Shown one piece after another: positions 31,401 through 40,249 of a DNA stretch of 64,000 nt. Each line of letters starts with the position of its first letter. The stretch's first letter is position 1. The stretch is from an uncultured Rubripirellula sp. (lineage in GTDB: Bacteria > Planctomycetota > Planctomycetia > Pirellulales > Pirellulaceae), in NCBI GenBank assembly GCA_938075415.1, contig CALJHC010000003.1:1009900-1073899 (forward strand). The letters run 5' to 3'. The position numbers were made by a program, and so were the translations under genes. The notes under the pieces were generated by a model. It searched no databases, was not told the DNA's origin, and was given only the letters and a program-made list of their open reading frames with translations.

Positions 31401-31925
31401 ATCAGCTGGCACCGCTTGCTCCACAGGCAGACGCACAGTGACTAATTCTCCTACCTTGACGCCCAATTCCTCTGCAGCAGATTGATTAAGAATCACGGTG
31501 TCATTCGATAATGAAGAAATTTCGTCATCCACCGAGTCAGCTAGATCCCAAAAACTTCGATCGCAGGCGATAATCTGAATATTACCCGATCGCTTCAACG
31601 CTCCGCTGTCACCCTTCACCTCGACAACTCCGCGTTCAAACAAGATCAACGGCACCGCCATGTATTCCGGTGAAACGAGTCCTTGGGGATTGAAGAAATG
31701 ACCTGGCATCAATACCGATTGAATCTTTCCAAGACGCTGTAATGTTAGATTTCGGAGACTGCCTCTCATGGAATCCCCCACAAGCAGCGCACCGACGATC
31801 ACCGCCGTTGCAACCCCAACACCCAAGGCGACCGATAAGCTAATCCGCCAAGAATGGCGCATCGAAGCAATGATCATCCTTAACGGTGAAAACTGCTCAC
31901 TCGGTAAATTTTCAGCCGCTCGCAT
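28428..31925 (-). CDS. Very large FtsX-type ABC transporter permease
   Basis: A 1165-residue inner-membrane protein built like LolC/MacB permeases but doubled. A first helix near residues 30-50 (ISLSVALGVGVATAVIVGAL) precedes a long periplasmic domain. A first FtsX block follows near 560-690, with the MREHGLLLVLGWTPKQVMRHAI signature. Helices lie near 700-760, a second helix near 800 (LTVGLMASASFLIFAIAAF), a second periplasmic domain, and a last FtsX block near 1040-1160 (LERQREFSVLRSLGFSVGSL). Members of this size export lipids or hydrophobic compounds with an ATPase encoded elsewhere; no ATPase adjoins it here, the nearest being at 23439. Co-directional with the lipoate-ligase-like gene. 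Confidence 0.88.
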   Translation of the reverse strand: MRAAENLPSEQFSPLRMIIASMRHSWRISLSVALGVGVATAVIVGALLVGDSMRGSLRNLTLQRLGKIQSVLMPGHFFNPQGLVSPEYMAVPLILFERGVVEVKGDSGALKRSGNIQIIACDRSFWDLADSVDDEISSLSNDTVILNQSAAEELGVKVGELVTVRLPVEQAVPADSPLGKREAATEGLPRMRVEQIIPDKGLGRFGLSPNQVSPLNLYIDRETVAESLEREGQANVLLFDELLPEGSLRLDIANLGLAVKKVVQTFQGSDEGSVSVPVFDYYSVTSDRLLIPDVAVDQILSNWTEGQVIPQSTYLANFIERQDSQGGPLESISYSTITAVDPSTDLPLDYEMTAEQQALNRVPVVLNAWAARQLKAEVGSELEIFYFHPEVENGKEIELSFEALVTGVVPLTEPSAPYRRTRPAKFDVIPTRYNDPDLTPSVPGVTDQDSISDWDLPFKLKREISKEDDLYWSNYRLTPKLFLPLSAGKELFKSRFGTVTSLRLPATSAENPDALSDRLMTSLDPVAQELGWSIQLIREKQLASSHGTTPFDALFLSLSFFVIVSAILLIAMLFRLGLIQRMREHGLLLVLGWTPKQVMRHAIMEGLLVAVVGVFVGIFIGVAYAIFVLLALRSWWVGAVTVPFLEFHWTMRSLIGGGCLGWVVSAAALWGSARWLARSPVQNLLSQRNPDDGLKGRKSKVPSKLVVMILVLASLGLGVIGARSGGQVAAGAFVAAGMALLTAILLAFFQWLDRSKVANAESEMGLTTSLKLAFRNISRHPFRSTLTVGLMASASFLIFAIAAFQLQPNDRGTGGFDLIGQTAQPLFEDLGTQEVREQLLGPDAELMKISSLEMFRLKLGQDASCNNLYQANKPTVLGIPETFGDLILDAKLPGFQWAAGVSASAGQSYWKALDQEASGTEDDPIPIVLDQNTAMWSLQMMRGIGEKKTFEYSEGSLLTFEVVGLLSNSVLQGKILMGESNFVSAFPEVNGYQFFMVACNGGDIDAVSSVLESRLSDVGMDLSDTHRVLANMLAVQNTYLRTFQSLGALGLLLGTIGLAVAQLRSVLERQREFSVLRSLGFSVGSLGRLVFEETTILLIVGVGSGFLCAFLAVLPHAIFAEVDPPIVEPLLLTTLIIFFGMTAALVAVMKVSRLPLIDALRRELA

Positions 31926-32426
31926 GCGTGTCCAATCAAGTACGCGGTTCAGAAAAATCCGTCACTGGCATCCGTGACCTACTCGTCAGTGACAATAAAA
32001 TCGGGACCAAAATTTGTAAAATACCCGGACCGAAGTCACTAACGCAGATGACTAGTCTATCTGATTAGAATATTCCCGCACCGAGGTCTTCAACCAAGCG
32101 GCACGGGATGGTTCAGAAATCAACGCAACGAAGTGCTCACGACGTCCCGAATGCCCTTACTATCGAAGCAATGCTTGCGAATACTCTTTGGCCGCACCCC
32201 TTGACTTGCCTTGCTTATCTGCGTGTGCAGCTTTGATTTTGCAGGGAACAGGTGACCTTTTCTCTATCTCACCAGTCGGCGTCGATAACCAACAGATCTC
32301 ATGACTTTCAAACCAATGACGAAACAGTTTGCTCAAAACAAGCCAATCTCATCATCCAGGCAACAACTGAGCCAAGCGCAAACATAGCCTCGCTTCACTC
32401 GTAACCTCAAGGATCAATTATCCCCC
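31926..32426. other. Intergenic region, no gene seen
   Basis: Divergent promoter space between the permease and cutA. It contains no open frame of protein-like composition and no RNA gene or terminator that I can support. Confidence 0.6.
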
Positions 32427-32768
32427 ATGCAAATCAAGAACCAACCCATACTGGTGATCACGACCGCTCCAGATTCTTCCATCGCGAATAAGATCGCTCG
32501 AAAGCTTATCGACAATTCACTCGCGGCGTGCGTGCAGATCGATGCAGCGATTCAAAGTCTCTACCGATGGAAAGACACGATTGAAACCACCAGCGAGTTT
32601 CGACTTATTATCAAGACTCAAGACAATCATTGGAAAAACATCTGCACTTTGATTGACCAAGTGCACCCCTACGAGGTGCCAGAACTTGTTCAAATTCCAA
32701 TCACAGATACCTCCCCGGCATACGGCGATTGGCTGCAGCGGGAATGCAATGTGAATCAGGAGCCATAG
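32427..32768 (+). CDS. cutA: CutA1-like divalent-cation tolerance protein
   Basis: Small trimeric protein of the CutA1 family, 113 residues as usual. The blocks LVITTAPDSSIANKIARKL, SLAACVQID, SLYRWKD and HPYEVPELVQIPI follow in family order. Its role is linked to metal tolerance in some bacteria, but the biochemical function is unsettled. The gene is convergent with the LptD-like gene (44 bases apart). The frame contains no oddity. Confidence 0.95.
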   Translation: MQIKNQPILVITTAPDSSIANKIARKLIDNSLAACVQIDAAIQSLYRWKDTIETTSEFRLIIKTQDNHWKNICTLIDQVHPYEVPELVQIPITDTSPAYGDWLQRECNVNQEP

Positions 32769-32812
32769 AGGATGGAGCCATAAAGGATACGGGGACTGTC
32801 GATCCACACGTT

Positions 32813-35800
32813 CTATTCAACGCCATCAATGCCTGGCGGAGGGATCAAACTACCTCCGAGACGACCGAGTCTTGGTGAAGGCCAAAAGCGTGGCTCAATT
32901 GCAAACCCAATTCCAACATTATCACGACCTTCGTCGACATTCACTCCCACTCTAAGCAGCATGGATTCGCCAATCCGAGTCACTGAGATAGTCTGACCAA
33001 TGTTTCCAGTGTCTTCAAAATCATAGGCAGCACCCGCCGAGGCGATCCACTTTTCATTGAGTCGATAATCGACGTTACTCCTTAACACGGTGCTATCGAT
33101 TGGTCCCTTCAGTGATAAAAGACCAACGTACAGCTCGCCCATTCCCGGGCGACTTGTTCTGAAACCGGCGCTCACAGACTGCAGTCCACCCTGAAACAGG
33201 TCAAAATAACCATCACTTAAGATCGTGAATCGATCGCCCACGTGGTAGAGCATGTTGTAGGTGGTTGGCCCCCATGACTCCCCGAAATTGTCTCGATCTG
33301 CCTCGGGGAAGAAGTAGGTGTCGAGATCGAGTTGTAAAAGGTCAACGATGCGTTCTCGTCCCTGAAGCCCTCTTTTCGTTTGCCATCGCTGATGCAGACC
33401 GAAGCGAAATTGCTGTAAATCATCAGCGATGATATCGCTTGGGCTCGCCATCAGCCATTGACTGCCCTGACGAAGCGCATAAGAACGTGGATCATAACGG
33501 GGGTCGAGGGCACCACCAAAACTACTGGTGATAAATCGGCTTCGAAATTGCTCCTGAGCATTGTCATCCAACGGATCATAAAGGGGTAACTCATCAAGAT
33601 TAGTGTTGCTGTCGCCGTAAAAATATCCGGCCGTCCATTCCACCTTATGAGCTAGCCCACGAACATTAAGTAATGCGCTCTGTATTGAGGGATCCGCTTT
33701 CCATGCGGAAAGACTCGCCGTGAATCCCGCCTGTCCCAGCAATCGCGTCAATGGCTCGCCATTAACATCTTGCCCGAAATGTGACGCCTCACCAGACAAA
33801 CTGGGCACTAACCGTACTGGCCCAGCCTGAAATGGCAAAGCAACTTCCTGACGAGTGGATGCCACTACACCCTTTGATTCGATCTCACCGGGAACAGGCG
33901 AATACAAAGCAGCTTCAGTTGGATCGCTTGGAAGCTCGGCAACCTTGAGACGCTGATATCCTACCTTCGAATGCCCCGTCACGGTAAGTCTCTCACCGAG
34001 CAATGAACCTCCCAGCAAGTAGTGATCGAGCTGCGGCAGCTTCTCTGTTGTTGTGTAAAAGTCATTCACACGACCCGACAAGGTAAGGTCCAGAAGATGA
34101 CTGTGATGATAGCGTCGCAGGTGAAGTTCAGTGCGATGATCCGTGTCCTGATCCCATTCTTGCTCCAAATACTGCTCCAAAAAGTTTCGATCACTGACCC
34201 AACCAAGTTCGGCACTCAACTGCCAAGATTCCCCGAGTGTTTGTCGGTGCCTGAATAGGGTTCGTCCGCGAGTGCGATGCTCTGGTGTCAGGTTACGACG
34301 CAAGTTCCCAAGAGTATCTGATCCCTCATCATGTATGAACCACGCGTCTAGAAAACCCTTCGCTTGGTTTGACGAACCAAGAAAACCCGTTAAGTCGTAG
34401 TCGAAATTCGTCCCAACAGCCGCGCCTCGGTCAGAGAAATAGTCAAGCGAGAGATCCCACTCGGCACCCTTGGGCGCACTCTGGATTCCAAGCAATTGGA
34501 ACAAGTCAAGATCAACCAAAAACTGAGTCCCGAATACACTGTCGCTGTTTAACCTAACGCTGGAAACGTACGAAGTAGGCCGTTCCAGACTTGTGGAAAA
34601 CTTTGGCCAGTAGAGAATTGGGACTCCGCTAAAGTAGACAAAGTTATTACTGCTATCGACAAATGGTTCCCGGTCAGTCTTTGTACTTCCAGAAACAGGA
34701 TCCAAATAGGATCGTTCGCGATCACGCAAGGTCAGTTGCTGACTTTGCAACCAGTACCTTGGAACACCCATTCGGCTACTTGTGATCGCGGCATCGAATG
34801 CAATGAAATTTCCCTTTGCGACCTGCTGCAAGACGTCAGCTTTCAACCGGACCACGCCGTTGTAATTCGGAACCGTTGTTATCGCCTCGGCATCCAGTAC
34901 GATCCCACGTTCCATTGCCACGTTGTAGTACATCGATTCAGCATAGATAATACGTTCACCCTGCCGAAAAACGATATCTCCCTCCAGATACAATTCACCT
35001 TGAGCCTGCGATAGGTCGGCAGTTCCATTAAATAAGTTGGTAACAAGCGGGAGCCAGCCCACCACACGATCTGCTGAGATCGAGACGGTACCGAGCTCCA
35101 TCAGGTCGCCAGTGGCTAACTGCGCAGCGACATCACGAACCAGAACCGTAACACCCCCTCGCGCAAGAATAACGGTTTCGCCCAGTTCAGGCCGGTTAAT
35201 CGTCTCCACTTGCGGCGGTGTTGTGGCTCCCCGAGCGAGCATTTCGACAGCACGAGTGCCACCGCCCACGAGAAACTGTAATCCGCGATCCTGTGCTCGA
35301 TCTCCATTCAAAGAATCTAGTTTTTTTGACGAACCCTCCGATTGCTCGTACTGAACCGGTAGTATATTCGTTTTGTCGGGTGCCGGCTCAGCGGATTCAG
35401 AAGGCAACCATTTCATCAATTCGGTTTGATGACTCGAAGCTCTCCGATAGTTGGGTGCGATAATTTGCGGCTCTGAATCAGTCAGGCAAATGAACACACT
35501 CGGTACGTCGTTTCCGTTGGTGGAATCATGCTGAGACTGAACAAAAACCACTCGTGACCGAACCCTACCAGCGGGACCATCAACAACAAGAAGAACACGA
35601 TCAGCTTTTAGTCGCTGGCCCGAAAGGCTGATCTCGCAGTTCCCCTCAATCAAAGAAGCCTCTGCTTCGCCATGGTCCCAGCGAGATATCGTCGTGCCTT
35701 GAATCTGCAAGGAATTCCCGGCGGCAAGCGGGGAAACAAGATTCACCTCGGCACCAATTGATTCAAAAATAGCAATCGGTGACAAAAGTAGAACGCTTGT

Positions 35801-35908
35801 AGTGATCAGCGCACGCAGAAATCCGCCCAAACGTCTACATTCAAAGACGTGGAATACTCGCTCGTAAACGGTGGTGGCTTCGTTGCCAACCAATAGGCTA
35901 CCCATCAA
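32813..35908 (-). CDS. LptD/OstA-like outer-membrane assembly protein
   Basis: A 1031-residue exported protein. A hydrophobic signal segment lies near residues 30-55 (FLRALITTSVLLLSPIAIF); ATG 35908 leaves an unusually long basic lead, so a later start is possible. An OstA-like beta-jelly-roll follows (GNCEISLSGQRLKADRVLL, and again LYLEGDIVFRQGERIIYAES). The C-terminal 600 residues are rich in alternating aromatic/polar strands, with FSRLEDPTY-type barrel segments (VFGTQFLVDLDLFQLLGI, HRTELHLRRYHHSHLLDLTL) ending in RFWPSPRLGRLGGSL. This fits a beta-barrel that inserts lipopolysaccharide or another glycolipid in the outer membrane. No other Lpt gene is adjacent. Confidence 0.75.
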   Translation of the reverse strand: MMGSLLVGNEATTVYERVFHVFECRRLGGFLRALITTSVLLLSPIAIFESIGAEVNLVSPLAAGNSLQIQGTTISRWDHGEAEASLIEGNCEISLSGQRLKADRVLLVVDGPAGRVRSRVVFVQSQHDSTNGNDVPSVFICLTDSEPQIIAPNYRRASSHQTELMKWLPSESAEPAPDKTNILPVQYEQSEGSSKKLDSLNGDRAQDRGLQFLVGGGTRAVEMLARGATTPPQVETINRPELGETVILARGGVTVLVRDVAAQLATGDLMELGTVSISADRVVGWLPLVTNLFNGTADLSQAQGELYLEGDIVFRQGERIIYAESMYYNVAMERGIVLDAEAITTVPNYNGVVRLKADVLQQVAKGNFIAFDAAITSSRMGVPRYWLQSQQLTLRDRERSYLDPVSGSTKTDREPFVDSSNNFVYFSGVPILYWPKFSTSLERPTSYVSSVRLNSDSVFGTQFLVDLDLFQLLGIQSAPKGAEWDLSLDYFSDRGAAVGTNFDYDLTGFLGSSNQAKGFLDAWFIHDEGSDTLGNLRRNLTPEHRTRGRTLFRHRQTLGESWQLSAELGWVSDRNFLEQYLEQEWDQDTDHRTELHLRRYHHSHLLDLTLSGRVNDFYTTTEKLPQLDHYLLGGSLLGERLTVTGHSKVGYQRLKVAELPSDPTEAALYSPVPGEIESKGVVASTRQEVALPFQAGPVRLVPSLSGEASHFGQDVNGEPLTRLLGQAGFTASLSAWKADPSIQSALLNVRGLAHKVEWTAGYFYGDSNTNLDELPLYDPLDDNAQEQFRSRFITSSFGGALDPRYDPRSYALRQGSQWLMASPSDIIADDLQQFRFGLHQRWQTKRGLQGRERIVDLLQLDLDTYFFPEADRDNFGESWGPTTYNMLYHVGDRFTILSDGYFDLFQGGLQSVSAGFRTSRPGMGELYVGLLSLKGPIDSTVLRSNVDYRLNEKWIASAGAAYDFEDTGNIGQTISVTRIGESMLLRVGVNVDEGRDNVGIGFAIEPRFWPSPRLGRLGGSLIPPPGIDGVE

Positions 35909-36383
35909 TCCTTAATGACCCAGTGAACCACTTGCTGTGGGCTCACGGCCGGAGTGTACGCACCGGATTTATTCGCTCACAAGCGAGAAAGAGCGTCGAG
36001 TCAGCTGTTTTGATCGGGTTTTTGTACTTTTTGTATGGATTCATTCAATTCGCACCCGTGAAACACAAGGTTAAGCGTGAAACAGCTTTGGCTCATCAGT
36101 CAAGCAGCAGATACCCCTGAACGCTTTTCCAACGACAAAAATCGGTATCGCTGCAATTTCCGAAGTAGTCGCCTTTCAGCGTTGGTGTCCTTATCAATCC
36201 AGCGATTAACTAAGCCTGCCGAGTTCAGAATCAACCCATCGAATAAGCTAAACTGCAATACAATCGATAACATCTGGCAAGCAACTGATCACGTCACCAT
36301 CAATCGACAACTCTAAAATTTTCATGTCAGCATCAAGAAACATCATCGCCCTGCGCAAGCACCAGAAATTGACTCGCAGTCCC
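35909..36383. other. Intergenic region, no gene seen
   Basis: Divergent promoter space between the LptD-like gene and the DUF885 gene. Short open frames here (for example 35923-36120) are not protein-like. If the DUF885 gene started at 36324 the region would be 60 bases shorter. Confidence 0.5.
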
Positions 36384-38195
36384 ATGACCGACTCAATACA
36401 TTTCCTCTTCCGACTTGTGTGCACCCTGACAATTAGCTGCATTTTTCAAACGTATTCATTCAGTGCACAAAGACCCGGCCAGGCATCCGAAAGTCGAGCG
36501 GTGCTTGTAGAACTACTGGACGAAATCTGGGATTACGAATTGCAGCAGTCACCTATGCTGGCGACAAACATTGGAGACCCTCGAGGCCAAGACCGCCTTG
36601 CAGACGATAGCCTCGGTCAAATCAAGGAACGCTTTAACACACGGTCCAAATTCCTTGCTCGACTGCTTCAAATTGACACTGAATCCCTCACAGCAATGTC
36701 AAGAGTTGATCATGAATTGACCCGTTTGCGATTGGAATCGCAAATCGCCGACTACCGTTTCCAAACCCACCTCATGCCCATCAACAATCGCGAAGGATTT
36801 CACATTAGTTTTCCGGAACTAGCTCGTGTGATGAATCCAAGTTCAAAACAAGATATTGATAATTACATATCACGCCTGAATGATTTCCCGAGATACACCG
36901 ACCAACAAATCAACCTATTACGAAAAGGGATCCAAGCGGGATTAACGCAACCCGCCATCATCATGAGAGATTCAGCAAGTCAAGCAGAATCTCACGTGGT
37001 CGAGGACCCGCTTAAATCCTTGTTCATCATTAACCTGAGTGATTCGACAAGGGCCAATTTTAGTGACGAGGAATGGAATAAGATCTCCGAATCCATCACC
37101 GAAGCGATCGAAAACAGTGTTATCCCTTCATTCTCAAAATTTGCGAAGTTTCTTCGCAAGGAATATCTGCCAAATTGTCGAGGCACCCTGAGCGCATCGG
37201 CGATGCCCAATGGTCGTGCCTTTTATCAGAATCGAATCGAACATTTCACCACACTCAAGCTTACACCTGAGGAACTTCACCAGACGGGAATTGACGAAAA
37301 TAAACGGATTCGTCGCGAGATGGAAACCATCCGGGAATCTGTTGGATTCAGCGGTGATCTTCCAGCTTTCCTAGAACACCTCAGAACTGATCCTAAATTT
37401 TATCCGACCACACCCGAACAACTAATGAAGGAAGTGGCTGTCATCTTGAAGAAAGCAGATGGTGTTCTGCCTGAGTTTTTCGGACATCTACCTCGAATCC
37501 CCTACGGCCTTAGGAAAATACCAGATTACATCGCCCCTCAAACAACTTCAGCATACTACTGGCCCCCTGCGACCGACGGATCACGCGCAGGCTTCTACTA
37601 CATCAATACCTACAACCTGTCCTCACGACCGCTTTATCAACTCGAAGCGTTGTCGCTGCATGAAGCTGTTCCCGGGCATCATTTGCAACTAGCCATTCAA
37701 GCTGAACTGACTGAATTGCATCCGATGAGCCGCGAGAGTAATTTCAACGCGTTTATCGAAGGCTGGGCACTTTATAGTGAGCGGCTAGGGAAAGAGATTG
37801 GATTCTACCAAGACCCTTATCAAGATTTTGGGAGACTCAGTATGGAAGCATGGCGGGCGAGCCGACTTGTTGTTGACACTGGACTTCACTGGTTCGGTTG
37901 GTCGCGAGAAGAAGCGATCGATTACATGGTAGAAAACACGGCACTCAGCAACCACAATATTGTCGCTGAGGTGGATCGATACATCGGTTGGCCCGGACAG
38001 GCACTGGCCTACAAAACCGGTGAACTCGCGATACGCCGCATTCGCGGGAAAGCCGAACAAGAACTCAAAGACGAGTTCGATCTGCGAGATTTTCATGATC
38101 GAGTTCTGGAAGCCGGGTCCATTCCTCTTCCGTTGCTGGAGCGTCGGATTGATCATTGGATTACCAAAACCCTTGACAAACCCAACAGCAAATGA
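36384..38195 (+). CDS. DUF885 peptidase-like protein, exported
   Basis: A member of the DUF885 family, predicted zinc metallopeptidases or carboxypeptidases. The metal motif LHEAVPGHHLQ lies around residue 420, with downstream EGWALYSERLGKE and WRASRLVVDTGLHW as in the family. ATG 36384 is chosen because a signal peptide follows directly (FLFRLVCTLTISCIFQTYSFSA); ATG 36324 would put 20 polar residues in front of it. It acts outside the cytoplasm; its substrate is unknown, presumably peptides. Its neighbours are convergent (GcvH-like) and divergent (LptD-like), so it is probably monocistronic. Confidence 0.85.
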   Translation: MTDSIHFLFRLVCTLTISCIFQTYSFSAQRPGQASESRAVLVELLDEIWDYELQQSPMLATNIGDPRGQDRLADDSLGQIKERFNTRSKFLARLLQIDTESLTAMSRVDHELTRLRLESQIADYRFQTHLMPINNREGFHISFPELARVMNPSSKQDIDNYISRLNDFPRYTDQQINLLRKGIQAGLTQPAIIMRDSASQAESHVVEDPLKSLFIINLSDSTRANFSDEEWNKISESITEAIENSVIPSFSKFAKFLRKEYLPNCRGTLSASAMPNGRAFYQNRIEHFTTLKLTPEELHQTGIDENKRIRREMETIRESVGFSGDLPAFLEHLRTDPKFYPTTPEQLMKEVAVILKKADGVLPEFFGHLPRIPYGLRKIPDYIAPQTTSAYYWPPATDGSRAGFYYINTYNLSSRPLYQLEALSLHEAVPGHHLQLAIQAELTELHPMSRESNFNAFIEGWALYSERLGKEIGFYQDPYQDFGRLSMEAWRASRLVVDTGLHWFGWSREEAIDYMVENTALSNHNIVAEVDRYIGWPGQALAYKTGELAIRRIRGKAEQELKDEFDLRDFHDRVLEAGSIPLPLLERRIDHWITKTLDKPNSK

Positions 38196-38256
38196 AAACA
38201 GGTCGCGGTGGAGTTACGAATCAATTGGGGTAAATGTCTCAGCTAAACAATCTCCG

Positions 38257-38754
38257 CTAAAGATTGGCTTGCCCCTTGATGGTTCGCTGAGCCACCTCCC
38301 AAGCTTTCACCAAGTGCTCCGAATAGCCCTGCGGATTCATCAGACCCGATTCGTCTGCCAATCGCATCGCAAACAACCATCCCCCCTCATAGGGTTCGGC
38401 ATTAATCAAGGATGGATCATCGAGAACCGATTCATTCAACTCAACAAGTTGGCCCGCAGCGGGCGAAAATAAATCGCTCTCCGCTTTCTTGCTCTCAATG
38501 GAACCCATGTGCTGACGACTGACGATACCCACCGGAGGTTCAACGAGCCAATCCAGAAAATAAACGTCCTGCAATAGCCTCACCGCATAGCTGGTCAAAC
38601 CGAATTTACAGATACCCTCTGATTCGGACTTGGCCCACATGTGATTAGAGACGTATTCCCGATCCACTGGAAATTTCGCGGTGTACTCCCCCATTTCAAA
38701 TGTGAAGAAATCATCCGGTTCACTCCCGGAGCCAGTTGGTGAAAATGGTTCCAT
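38257..38754 (-). CDS. GcvH-like lipoyl carrier protein
   Basis: Resembles the H protein of the glycine cleavage system. The lipoyl-domain hallmark is MGSIESKKAESDLFSPAAG, with the acceptor Lys in SKKA, and the family blocks REYVSNHMWAKSE, FGLTSYAVRLLQDV, PYEGGWLFAM follow. At 165 residues it is longer than the usual 125-130, with about 25 extra N-terminal residues and a C-terminal tail past the fold. Its start overlaps the stop of the radical SAM gene by one base (TAATG), so the two are coupled. No gcvT or gcvP is near. It may be a carrier for a different lipoyl-dependent reaction; that is inference. Confidence 0.88.
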   Translation of the reverse strand: MEPFSPTGSGSEPDDFFTFEMGEYTAKFPVDREYVSNHMWAKSESEGICKFGLTSYAVRLLQDVYFLDWLVEPPVGIVSRQHMGSIESKKAESDLFSPAAGQLVELNESVLDDPSLINAEPYEGGWLFAMRLADESGLMNPQGYSEHLVKAWEVAQRTIKGQANL

Positions 38755-40076
38755 TAGGTGTAACGAACCCCTTGGAACTGCGGCTCGAAGAAGGCCGAAA
38801 GCAATCCATCAACACTGAGCAACCCTTTGCTCGTCAAACGGATGGAATCACCTTCAATCGTGGCGTTGTCGTTCTTGACAATGTCATTCCACTGCTCAGC
38901 GAACAGATCTTTTATTTCGACTCCAAATTTTTCGCGAAAATAACTCGCGTCTAGGTAACCCCGTTTCAACAGAAGAATCATCTCTCGAACCAACCGCTGA
39001 TGATCAGACGGAACAAAACCTCTTCCCAACGGTAATTGCTGACCTTCTTCAATCGCTGTTAAATACTGCGTCAAATCCGCCAAGTTTTGGTAGTGAACCC
39101 CATTAGCGTGACCAAAGCTGGCAATTCCCGTAGCCAATAAATCGGCACCTTTCCACAAATTATCGCGGTAACTAAAGTTCACTTTCTGTGGATCTTTAAC
39201 GACGGTGTAGGCGCTGCTAACGCTGTAGCCAGCGTCCTTGAACTGCTCGAATGCATAGTCAACCCAGGCGCGCTTTGTCTCCCAGTCAGCCACCTTACTC
39301 TCAGTCTGATTTCCTAAAATATCCTTACTGAAAACAGTATTGAAAGGTAACTCCATTTGATAGATCGTGACACTCTCGGGCGAAAGCTCCAAAGTCTTTA
39401 CGACGTTCTCACGCCAATTATCCCAAGACTCACCGACCATTCCCGAAATGAGGTCAATATTGACATTGGGGAAATCTGCTTCCTCGATCCACTTCCATGA
39501 TTTATGCACTTCTTTAGATAAGTGCGCTCTTCCATTGAGTTCAAGCAAATCATCTGAAAAATTCTCCACACCAAGACTTAACCTCGTAACACCAAGTTCA
39601 TTGCGAAGTGTTTTCACTTTGGTCTCGCTGAGCGTGCCAGGCTCGCACTCAAAGGTGACCTCTTCTGCTCCATCCCACGTGATGTGCTTCCGAAGCTGAT
39701 CAGCCAATTTCGTCAGTTGCTTAGGTGACAAAAAACTGGGTGTTCCCCCGCCAAAGTAGACGAATCGGAAAGGCCTGTCACCCATCACCGGAAGTTGGCT
39801 GACAAGCGAGATTTCACTGCAAAGTGCGTCAACATATCTCTGCACCTCCGCTGCCTTCACGTCGGTGAAAACTTTGAAATAACAAAACTTGCAACGTTTG
39901 CGGCAGAAGGGAATATGCAGATAGAGACCGAGTGGAGTCTTCAAGGGAGAGACCGATTCAAGAGCCGAACGCACTTCGGGCAATTGATCGGTTGTCCACT
40001 GACTGTAAGGAGGGTAGTTAGAAATAAAGTAACTACCAACATCTGTCTTTTTACTGTCGCTTGATGCCGAAGTCAT
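38754..40076 (-). CDS. HemW/HemN-like radical SAM protein coupled to a lipoyl carrier
   Basis: Radical SAM enzyme of the HemN/HemW branch. The iron-sulfur motif is LHIPFCRKRCKFCYFKVFT near residues 53-71: CxxxCxxC, but with YF after the third Cys instead of the DF of HemW or the CN-like pair of HemN. FVYFGGGTPSFL, SLGVENFSDDLLELNGR and ATGIASFGHANG follow in family order, and a HemN_C-type tail ends with RLTSKGLLSVDGLLSAFF. HemN is coproporphyrinogen III dehydrogenase and HemW a heme chaperone; the changed motif means neither can be assumed. It is translationally coupled to the GcvH-like gene (1-base overlap), so the lipoyl carrier may be its substrate or partner. Confidence 0.85.
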   Translation of the reverse strand: MTSASSDSKKTDVGSYFISNYPPYSQWTTDQLPEVRSALESVSPLKTPLGLYLHIPFCRKRCKFCYFKVFTDVKAAEVQRYVDALCSEISLVSQLPVMGDRPFRFVYFGGGTPSFLSPKQLTKLADQLRKHITWDGAEEVTFECEPGTLSETKVKTLRNELGVTRLSLGVENFSDDLLELNGRAHLSKEVHKSWKWIEEADFPNVNIDLISGMVGESWDNWRENVVKTLELSPESVTIYQMELPFNTVFSKDILGNQTESKVADWETKRAWVDYAFEQFKDAGYSVSSAYTVVKDPQKVNFSYRDNLWKGADLLATGIASFGHANGVHYQNLADLTQYLTAIEEGQQLPLGRGFVPSDHQRLVREMILLLKRGYLDASYFREKFGVEIKDLFAEQWNDIVKNDNATIEGDSIRLTSKGLLSVDGLLSAFFEPQFQGVRYT

Positions 40077-40249
40077 AGTTAATGCAGCTTAGAGTTCGTG
40101 GAAATCCGATGAACAACGACAAATCTTGGTCTTGCCTCGAGGCAGCGAAACGCAAGTCACGTCAATTAAATCAACTTGAAGTCAACCGCCTGAGGGTCCG
40201 GTTCACATCCGTTGGGTTACTCGTCAGTCAAGTGTTTCAACACCTAGCC

